Shown here piece by piece: positions 18,270 to 24,557 of a stretch of DNA of 29,063 nt. Where the stretch lies: contig DAQW01000052.1 in assembly GCA_002503045.1 (NCBI GenBank), positions 1-29,063 of the forward strand, given 5' to 3'. The notes beneath the pieces were generated by a model. It was not told where the DNA came from. It saw only the letters and a list, made by a program, of their open reading frames with translations, and did not search any database. Source of the stretch: Euryarchaeota archaeon UBA39 (lineage in GTDB: Archaea > Thermoplasmatota > Poseidoniia > Poseidoniales > Thalassarchaeaceae). Position numbers and translations under genes: made by a program. Each line of letters begins with the position of its first letter. The stretch's first letter is position 1.

Positions 18270-18932
18270 ATGGCATTGAGTAATGTGGGACCTGAATTTT
18301 CGGATATTAATCAAAATCTGGATGACCATGTTCCTGCTTCCGTTGGAGGTTTACGTGGTCATCTTTTCCGGAGATTAGTACATATTGGGATGATGATTAT
18401 CCCATTTTTATATTATTGGCATGGTTCAGAGATTTCCGAGTTTTTTTTCGATTTGAATCCCAAACAATTTGTTAGTGTAATTGGTTTTACTTTTCTTTTA
18501 ATTGAGATTGTGCGATTAAGAATGGGATTTGTTGTTTTCGGTCAACGTGATTATGAAAGTACCCAAATATCTGCTTTTTTCTGGGGCGGATTTACAGTAT
18601 GTTTGGTTCTATTAATCTCTCCTGAAGCAGGAATTCAGAATAGCGCTTTTGGTTTTCCATTAATTCTGGGACTTACTTTGATAGATCCATTAATGGGCGA
18701 GTTACGTCGTGCGAGTTGGTCTAGTAGAAATGTGATTTTGATTGGATATTCAGGTGCATTGATAATTTGGGTTCTATGTCACTATTTTTTGCAAACACCT
18801 TTGTTCATTGCCCCATTTATTGCAGGGTTAGTTGTTGCTTCTGAATGGCCAAGATTGACTTGGATTGATGATAATGCCACAATGCTCTTGATTCCTCTTT
18901 CATTTGTCTTAATGATTGAACCATTTCTCTGA
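18270..18932 (+). CDS. Polyprenol (dolichol/phytol) kinase-like membrane protein
   Basis: This 220-residue multi-pass membrane protein has about six hydrophobic segments. GHLFRRLVHIGMM near the start resembles the R-K-x-x-H-[IL] motif of SEC59/dolichol kinase and phytol kinase families. Near the end, EWPRLTWIDDNATMLLIPL matches their conserved E-x(n)-D-D-N-x-x-I-P-L block. Such enzymes phosphorylate isoprenoid alcohols with CTP. In an archaeon the product could feed lipid-carrier or geranylgeranyl recycling pathways. It starts 30 bases after meaB on the same strand and may be read through. Family membership is fairly likely, but the substrate is unknown. Confidence 0.68.
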   Translation: MALSNVGPEFSDINQNLDDHVPASVGGLRGHLFRRLVHIGMMIIPFLYYWHGSEISEFFFDLNPKQFVSVIGFTFLLIEIVRLRMGFVVFGQRDYESTQISAFFWGGFTVCLVLLISPEAGIQNSAFGFPLILGLTLIDPLMGELRRASWSSRNVILIGYSGALIIWVLCHYFLQTPLFIAPFIAGLVVASEWPRLTWIDDNATMLLIPLSFVLMIEPFL

Positions 18933-18944
18933 CAATTGCAATTA

Positions 18945-18985
18945 TTCCGGGTTATATTTACAATCCTGATAATGTTGGACAGACC
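18945..18985 (+). promoter_or_regulatory. Probable promoter of the 46-residue membrane protein
   Basis: TTATATTTA near 18950-18958 is a TATA-like box about 30 bases before ATG 18986. This leaves a very short leader or none. No SD is seen. Confidence 0.4.
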
Positions 18986-19126
18986 ATGGCAACTCAAGAC
19001 GCATCGGCTTCTGGAGATCACGAAGGCTCAGGAGTCAGCGGAGATGGTATTTCTCAATCTACGTATGTTTTCGTTTACATTCTCTCAATGGTAGTCTCTG
19101 CTTGGATATTTGTTGCCTACTGGTGA
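18986..19126 (+). CDS. 46-residue single-pass membrane microprotein
   Basis: This short gene fills the gap before asnB. The first ~24 residues are polar, acidic and Gly/Ser rich (MATQDASASGDHEGSG), and the last ~22 form one membrane span (YVFVYILSMVVSAWIFVAYW) ending right at the stop. A TATA-like box at the expected distance and the clean polar/hydrophobic split support a real gene. The tail-anchored layout resembles small accessory subunits of respiratory or translocation complexes, but I recognise no family. The start of asnB lies 37 bases further on. Confidence 0.6.
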   Translation: MATQDASASGDHEGSGVSGDGISQSTYVFVYILSMVVSAWIFVAYW

Positions 19127-19163
19127 AACGCAGTTTCAAATCCAATACCGTAGGTTTCACCAT

Positions 19164-21053
19164 ATGTGCGGGATTTCGGGAGTCTTCGGTTCCGATGATC
19201 CTTCCATTGCTTCTAGCATGATATCTTGTCTTTCACATCGCGGCCCAGATGGGTTGGGGCATTGGTCAGATTCAATTGATAGAGTTGGAAATATTTCATT
19301 ATCTCATTCTCGATTATCTATTGTCGATTTAATTGGTTCAAATCAACCCATTCAAAGTGATCATGGTTGTATTCTTATTCAAAATGGGGAGATATATAAT
19401 CATAAAGAAATCAGAAAAGGATATTCTTACCCTTGGAGAACAAATGGGGATGCAGAAACCATCTTAGCCGCTCATTTCCATTCTATTCCTCCTCCATCTG
19501 TCTTACCTGAACCCGCATCAGGAAAGAAGAAGGGTTGGTTTAGATTATCATCCAGTATTAATCGGGCAACTCGACATATTGAGTGGGTACAACGTCTCAA
19601 TGGGATGTGGGGTTTTGCCTTGTGGGATCCTCGATACAGGGAATTGATTCTCTGTAGAGATACATTGGGGATTAAACCATTATTGAAGTGGCAATCTCCG
19701 AATGGATCACTATTGTTTTCCTCAGAGGCTAAAGCTTTCAGAGCACATCCAGAATATCTTCCAAAATTAGATGCTAGATCTTTATTCGCTAGATTAGCAT
19801 TTGAATATGCACTTGATGATACAACATTATTTTCGGGGGTTTCTCAAGTTCGTCCAGGTACGATTGAAACATGGTCTCTTGATAGTTCAGGCCAAGCAGT
19901 ATTAACGGGAGTAGCTAATTATTCTCAATTCATTAATTCTCCAACTAATCATTGGGATCCAAAAATATCCTCTCAGCAATTATTACATAGTCTTCGAATG
20001 GGTTTAGCTGATCGATTAAATTCGGATGTACCTGCGGGAATCGTTTTGTCTGGCGGTCTTGATTCAAGTATGATGGCAGCATTAGCTAAGGAGGCATCCG
20101 AAATTGCCCTAAGGCCGACGCCTAAATGTTGGACTGTGTCTGAGAATGAAGACAATCCAGATTTCAAGGCTGCAGTTGAAGTCGCTAAATCTCTTGATCT
20201 CGATCATCATTGTTGGACTTTAGATGAGGATGTATTTTGGAAGAAATTACCCTCTTTGTCTTGGAGTGGTGAAGATTTGGATCTTACTGTTTTATTTTTC
20301 CAACCCTTATTTTCCCAGATGTCTAAAGAAGTAAAGGTGGGAATTTGTGGTCAAGGAGCTGATGAGATTCATGCTGGCTATCCTAGGCATAATAATTTGA
20401 CAAATCATTCGACTTTAGTTTCTAATAGGCTTAACTTAATTGACCATCCAATAGCAAAGAATCTTACTTCAGATTTAGTTGAAGACATAGAAATATTTGG
20501 TCCTGGGCAACCATGGAAAGGTCGTCTTCCTAAGGTCAATGAAATATATTCTGATTTGGAATCAACTTTGAATTTTGAGATGTCAAGAGGTCAATTAACT
20601 AACTTTCAGTTGAGATTAGTTGACCGTCATAGTATGGCACACGGTTTAGAAGTTAGAGTCCCATTTTTATCTAGTCAACATCTTAATCTGTCGAGAAAAT
20701 TGCCTATAGATTGGAGGTTGAAAAAGGGACATTTGGAGAAAAGAGCATTGAGGTCTGCTGCAGCTCTAACTGATTTGCCAAGTCATATTGTTTCGCGTCC
20801 GAAACTTCCTGCAGGGACTGCTACTTCTCCAGGTTTAATCAATTCAATAATTGATGAATTAAAACCCAACGTTATTGAATGGAATTCCCAAATTCCTATT
20901 CTTGAACCTCTTTTGAATAAGATGCCAGATATCGCCATAGGATTCCGATTATTTTGTTCATTACATCTCGGAAATGAGACTAAATCCTTGAATAGGAATG
21001 GGGATCTGATGAGTTTACTGGATGATGTTGAACCAATAGAGTGGGTAAAATGA
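19164..21053 (+). CDS. asnB: Asparagine synthase (glutamine-hydrolysing) family amidotransferase
   Basis: This 629-residue class II glutamine amidotransferase has Cys2 (MCGISG) as nucleophile once processed, so the start must be ATG 19164. HRGPD, NGEIYNH and GDAETI complete the glutaminase domain. The synthetase domain has the PPi loop SGGLDSS at 296-302 and later GQGADEIHAGYPRH. It should form Asn from Asp, ATP and Gln, or amidate another carboxylate. A polar insertion around PASGKKKGWFRLSSS sits late in the glutaminase domain. It overlaps gshA by ATGA, so the two are translationally coupled. Confidence 0.9.
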   Translation: MCGISGVFGSDDPSIASSMISCLSHRGPDGLGHWSDSIDRVGNISLSHSRLSIVDLIGSNQPIQSDHGCILIQNGEIYNHKEIRKGYSYPWRTNGDAETILAAHFHSIPPPSVLPEPASGKKKGWFRLSSSINRATRHIEWVQRLNGMWGFALWDPRYRELILCRDTLGIKPLLKWQSPNGSLLFSSEAKAFRAHPEYLPKLDARSLFARLAFEYALDDTTLFSGVSQVRPGTIETWSLDSSGQAVLTGVANYSQFINSPTNHWDPKISSQQLLHSLRMGLADRLNSDVPAGIVLSGGLDSSMMAALAKEASEIALRPTPKCWTVSENEDNPDFKAAVEVAKSLDLDHHCWTLDEDVFWKKLPSLSWSGEDLDLTVLFFQPLFSQMSKEVKVGICGQGADEIHAGYPRHNNLTNHSTLVSNRLNLIDHPIAKNLTSDLVEDIEIFGPGQPWKGRLPKVNEIYSDLESTLNFEMSRGQLTNFQLRLVDRHSMAHGLEVRVPFLSSQHLNLSRKLPIDWRLKKGHLEKRALRSAAALTDLPSHIVSRPKLPAGTATSPGLINSIIDELKPNVIEWNSQIPILEPLLNKMPDIAIGFRLFCSLHLGNETKSLNRNGDLMSLLDDVEPIEWVK

Positions 21054-22264
21054 CTGGCTTAGAATCTGCATTATTGTCACTGTTGGAAAAAAGAACTGAA
21101 ATTGAGCAATGGTTGGAAAAAAAGAGACAAAGCGTTCCTTTGCCGATTTATGGTTCCTTTGACATTCGTGATGCAGGTTGGAAGGCAGTTGTTGTAGACT
21201 CGAATGCGTTTCCTGCTGGTTTCAATAATCTAAATATCAAAGATCATGAAAAATTGTCTTCTGGTTTGAGAGAATGGCTTGATGATTTAGTCAAACCACC
21301 AAATCGATTACTGATTTGGCCCGAAGCTCATACTAGAAATCCTGGTTATCTGGATAATGTCAGAGTAATTCAATCACTAATTGAAAAAACCGGATTTAAT
21401 GTATTGGTTGGCACAGATTTATTGAAATCTCAGACTATTACCACTTCTTTTGGTGATTTATCTTTGGTAGATGTAGATGTAACTGATGATACTGTAATTG
21501 CCAATGGGGAAATAATTGACTTGATTTTACTTAATGCTGATTTGAGTGACGGGCCTCTAAATATCTCTGGGGTGGATATATTTCCTCCGAATCATATGGG
21601 GTGGCATTCCAGAAGTAAATGCCGTCATTTTGAACATGTTTCCGATTTAGTACATGAAATTGGAGATATTGTAGGAATTGATCCATGGCTTATCGGGCCG
21701 TGGGGTTTCATTAGTAGAGGACGATGTTTAGAGGAACAATTCTGTAGGGAACGGTTAGCAGCAGAAATTCATGATGGTCTAGAGTTTATTTCTTCAAAAT
21801 ATAATGAGCATGGTATCGAATCCAAACCCTCTTTGTTTATCAAAAATGATAAAGGAACATATGGATTAGGAATTCTTCGTATAGAAAGTCCAGATGAAAT
21901 TCTTAATTTATCTAAACGTAAGATGAATCGGTTGACTTATGCTAAAGGTGGGAAACATGCAGAGGATTTCTTACTTCAGGAAGCGGTTCCAACTTTTTTG
22001 GAATCGAATAATTCTGTAATTGAACCAGTAGGTTATGGTGTAAATGGGGAAGTAATATCTTGGTTTTTCCGTTCTAATTCAAAGTATGGTAATCTTGATA
22101 ATTTGAATACTCCTTCAACACAATTCATACTTGAAAAGGATCTTTCCGAAAAATCCTCATCACAAATTAATTCTCGGAAGTGGTTGCATAAATTAATTGC
22201 CGAAATTTCTATGATTGCAATGGGTAAAGAAAATTTAGATTATGATTCATCTGATGATGACTGA
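21050..22264 (+). CDS. gshA: Glutamate-cysteine ligase, ATP-grasp type (GshA of the PF08886/T. ferrooxidans kind)
   Basis: This 404-residue enzyme is predicted to make gamma-glutamylcysteine. Order and wording of conserved blocks fit this family: VDSNAFPAGFNNL near the N-terminus, HTRNPGYLDNV, DLILLNADLS, PPNHMGWHSRSK, IDPWLIGPWG, LFIKNDKGTYGLGI and LLQEAVPT. It is unrelated to the classical GshA/GCS2 folds. Start ATG 21050 overlaps the TGA of asnB; an in-frame GTG lies at 21041. The 3' end overlaps the convergent small membrane-protein gene by 25 bases. No glutathione synthetase (gshB) is adjacent, so the end product may be gamma-Glu-Cys or another thiol. Recognised from memory of the family. 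Confidence 0.82.
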   Translation: MTGLESALLSLLEKRTEIEQWLEKKRQSVPLPIYGSFDIRDAGWKAVVVDSNAFPAGFNNLNIKDHEKLSSGLREWLDDLVKPPNRLLIWPEAHTRNPGYLDNVRVIQSLIEKTGFNVLVGTDLLKSQTITTSFGDLSLVDVDVTDDTVIANGEIIDLILLNADLSDGPLNISGVDIFPPNHMGWHSRSKCRHFEHVSDLVHEIGDIVGIDPWLIGPWGFISRGRCLEEQFCRERLAAEIHDGLEFISSKYNEHGIESKPSLFIKNDKGTYGLGILRIESPDEILNLSKRKMNRLTYAKGGKHAEDFLLQEAVPTFLESNNSVIEPVGYGVNGEVISWFFRSNSKYGNLDNLNTPSTQFILEKDLSEKSSSQINSRKWLHKLIAEISMIAMGKENLDYDSSDDD

Positions 22265-22524
22265 TCTTCTTCCATTCCCACTATTTCATAGTTTGATGGG
22301 AACAATGCAATACCTACTCCAAATACGAAACATAACAATGCCCAAGAATATGCATGTTGAACAATCATTAACTCTAGTCCAATTACCATCAAAATTAATC
22401 CTCCAATATTCGAAGTCCAGACCAATGTTTTGAATGTCGAAAGAGAAACACCACTTGTTCGGCTTGATCTATAGGGGCCGAATTCAGCTCCGAACCTTAC
22501 TGGATCTGATTCCTCTTCGTCCAT
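22240..22524 (-). CDS. Small two-span membrane protein, unknown
   Basis: This 94-residue protein has an acidic N-terminus (MDEEESDP), a polar stretch to ~32, two hydrophobic segments at about 38-55 and 60-75, and an acidic Ser-rich tail (EEDQSSSDES). No family is recognised. I chose ATG 22524 because it begins the hydrophilic-to-membrane layout; the longer open frame upstream is antisense to the glycosyltransferase gene and reads as a shadow. The gene overlaps the 3' end of gshA by 25 bases, tail to tail. Its promoter must lie in the 103-bp divergent spacer 22525-22627. Confidence 0.55.
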   Translation of the reverse strand: MDEEESDPVRFGAEFGPYRSSRTSGVSLSTFKTLVWTSNIGGLILMVIGLELMIVQHAYSWALLCFVFGVGIALFPSNYEIVGMEEDQSSSDES

Positions 22525-22627
22525 GTTCTGCCGAGAAGATGGAAAGACTTGAACACTGTGTTTCCATAATGACTTCTCATCGATTGATTCAAGCCATATA
22601 TCGTACGACAATGGTTTAGGGAGAACC

Positions 22628-23848
22628 ATGCACATTGCCATGCTTAGTGCAGAATACCCCCCAAGATGGGGGGGAATGGGTTCTACTGTTTTCCATCTTT
22701 CTTCTGCATTAGTTTCCCTAGGGCATCGAATTACAATCATTACACGTAATGGGGGAGATGGGCATCCACCTTCGATAGATGGAGTCACAGTTCGAACGGT
22801 TTCTTGGGTAAGAATTCCTATGGGATTTACTAGATCTTATGGTAGGTCTGCATTGAAGGAATTACGTCGTCTTAATTTTGAAGATCCGGTAGATGTGGTA
22901 CATCTTCATTGTCCTATGATTTCATGGACAAAGAAACAGTTCAAGAGTTGTAAAGAAGAAATTGCCCCCATTGTTTCATCATTACATGGTTCTTGGTTAG
23001 GGGAGAGAGATGGCCTTCTAATCGCATCAAAAATGAAAGAAGCAGCTGTTTGGGCAAATCCAAATGATCTTGCGATTTTACTTACTGGAGGATATTATTC
23101 TGGATTTGAAAATGCAGCATTATCTGGTTCTACTGTTTGTGTTGCTAATTCAAAAGCAACTAAACAAGATTTCATTGATCGTTATTCTCCTCCTATCAAT
23201 TGGGACTGTGAAGTAATTCACTGGGGAGTGGATACAAAAATGTTCAAACCTCTTGAAAAAGAAAATTCTGAGAGTAAATCAGTTAAAGAAAGATATGGGC
23301 TTCCAAAGGAAGGTAAATTATTACTTGCAGTTGGCCGATTAGCGGCTAGAAAAGGTTATGCTTCTCTTTTACGTTCATTTTCTAAAGTGGTTGAAAAATC
23401 AAATGGAGTTCGATTGGTAATTGTTGGTAGAGGACATTTGAAAAAACGTCTTGAGAAATTAGCGAAAAAATTAGGAATCGGTGATTTTGTAAAAATCGAA
23501 TCAAGTCTTCCTTTTGAGGAATTAGCTTTGTTGTTTAGAGTTGCAGATCTTGTAGTTTATCCATCGTATTACGAAGGACAGGGGTTAATCCCACTCGAGG
23601 CAATGGCTTCAGGTACTCCAGTAGTTACAGTAAATCATGGGCCATTACCTGAGATGGTAGATGAAACAGTAGGTAGATTGTTTACAATGGGTGATAATGA
23701 ATCGATGTCTTCAGTAATTCTTGAAGAGATACAGAATTCTGAAAATCTACGTGAGAAGGGATCTCTAGGCCGTGTTAGAGTTATGGAAAAATACACTTAT
23801 GAGAGCAATGCATCCCGTTTCTCTGAAATCTATTCTCGAATAATATAG
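22628..23848 (+). CDS. GT4-family (GT-B fold) glycosyltransferase
   Basis: This 406-residue cytoplasmic glycosyltransferase has the acceptor-side motif EYPPRWGGMGS at the N-terminus. The donor-side half begins near LLLAVGRLAARKGY and carries VIVGRG, the E-x7-E signature region YYEGQGLIPLEAMASG and VVTVNHGPLPEMV. GT4 enzymes move sugars from nucleotide donors with retention to lipids, proteins or small molecules. GGGAG sits just before ATG 22628. The neighbours (gshA, asnB, a polyprenol kinase-like gene) allow either a cell-envelope or a sugar-thiol role, and the acceptor cannot be read from sequence. Confidence 0.9.
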   Translation: MHIAMLSAEYPPRWGGMGSTVFHLSSALVSLGHRITIITRNGGDGHPPSIDGVTVRTVSWVRIPMGFTRSYGRSALKELRRLNFEDPVDVVHLHCPMISWTKKQFKSCKEEIAPIVSSLHGSWLGERDGLLIASKMKEAAVWANPNDLAILLTGGYYSGFENAALSGSTVCVANSKATKQDFIDRYSPPINWDCEVIHWGVDTKMFKPLEKENSESKSVKERYGLPKEGKLLLAVGRLAARKGYASLLRSFSKVVEKSNGVRLVIVGRGHLKKRLEKLAKKLGIGDFVKIESSLPFEELALLFRVADLVVYPSYYEGQGLIPLEAMASGTPVVTVNHGPLPEMVDETVGRLFTMGDNESMSSVILEEIQNSENLREKGSLGRVRVMEKYTYESNASRFSEIYSRII

Positions 23849-23854
23849 CCAAAA

Positions 23855-24187
23855 TTATCTATCAATCATAATTATTGCATCAGTTGGACATGCTAAAACG
23901 CATAGCCTACATCCAGTACAAGGGTCACGAAGGACCTTTGCTTTTCGATTTATATCGACTTTAATTAGTGGACTAGCCATTTCTTTATCGTAAAGTTCAA
24001 TCGCATCATCATCACAAACTATAGTGCATTGATCACAACCAATACATTGTGCCTCATTGACGAATGCAACAGTAGTTTCACCACCTTTGATGGTAGCTCT
24101 CTCTTCTGCTTTAGCAGCATTTAGAGCCATTCGAATACGTTTTTGATTATCCTCTCGGCGAGATGCAACGTCCTCCCTCGTCGACAT
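23855..24187 (-). CDS. 2x[4Fe-4S] ferredoxin with helical N-terminal extension
   Basis: This 110-residue electron carrier has two complete cluster motifs: Cys48, 51, 54, 58 (CIGCDQCTIVC) and Cys90, 93, 96, 100 (CTGCRLCVLACP). About 35 residues at the N-terminus are charged and helical (REDNQKRIRMALNAAKAEE) and could dock to a partner. About 30 residues separate the two motifs, longer than in clostridial ferredoxins. It lies close to the Rieske/cytochrome b/Hdr-like operon and may exchange electrons with it, which is inference. It has its own promoter in the 79-bp divergent spacer 24188-24266. Confidence 0.9.
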   Translation of the reverse strand: MSTREDVASRREDNQKRIRMALNAAKAEERATIKGGETTVAFVNEAQCIGCDQCTIVCDDDAIELYDKEMASPLIKVDINRKAKVLRDPCTGCRLCVLACPTDAIIMIDR

Positions 24188-24266
24188 TGGACATGGGTAG
24201 AGCCTCTCATTCTCAAGTCTTGGGTTGTTCAGTCGAATTGATGACCTAATGTCCGCCCGTTGATTT

Positions 24267-24557
24267 ATGGGCGAGGATACAGTAATTCCTCTATCAGATG
24301 TAGACCCTGAGAAGTGGTATCAAGATTCAATTGCGATTATCATGCTTTTGTTGGGTCCAGCATTGTGGTTAATCTTAGTCACGCAATTGAGTTTCAAGGT
24401 GGGATGGCTTGCTTTTATTTGTCAAGTTCAGATTGGTTTCTACACTTGGTTAACCATTATTGCTTATGGTCATCGGCGTGCTGCAAGATGGACCTGGTGG
24501 GGTGTTTTGATTACTTCAGCACTTGGGGCTTGGTCATTGGCAGTAGCGTTGTTGTAA
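24267..24557 (+). CDS. Small three-span membrane protein, unknown
   Basis: This 96-residue protein has a ~22-residue acidic N-terminus (MGEDTVIPLSDVDPEKWY) and hydrophobic segments near 23-42, 46-66 and 74-95. A basic loop (YGHRRAARW) before the last span suggests that side faces the cytoplasm. I recognise no family. It is divergent from the ferredoxin gene and convergent with the cytochrome b/Hdr fusion gene, with the two stop codons directly adjacent (24555-24557 and 24558-24560). Its position makes it a candidate accessory subunit of the redox complex. Confidence 0.6.
   Translation: MGEDTVIPLSDVDPEKWYQDSIAIIMLLLGPALWLILVTQLSFKVGWLAFICQVQIGFYTWLTIIAYGHRRAARWTWWGVLITSALGAWSLAVALL

Noticed and set aside
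19110..19163. Longer N-terminus of the asparagine synthetase
   Set aside because: Class II amidotransferases need Cys as residue 2, which fixes the start at ATG 19164; the upstream stretch overlaps the 46-residue gene.
22657..22674. CCCCCC / GGGGGG hairpin
   Set aside because: It falls on the conserved PPRWGGMG motif of the glycosyltransferase, so the protein sequence explains it.
22525..22788. N-terminal extension of the small two-span membrane protein
   Set aside because: This part is antisense to the start of the glycosyltransferase and is Pro/Cys/Arg-rich shadow sequence; ATG 22524 starts the plausible protein.
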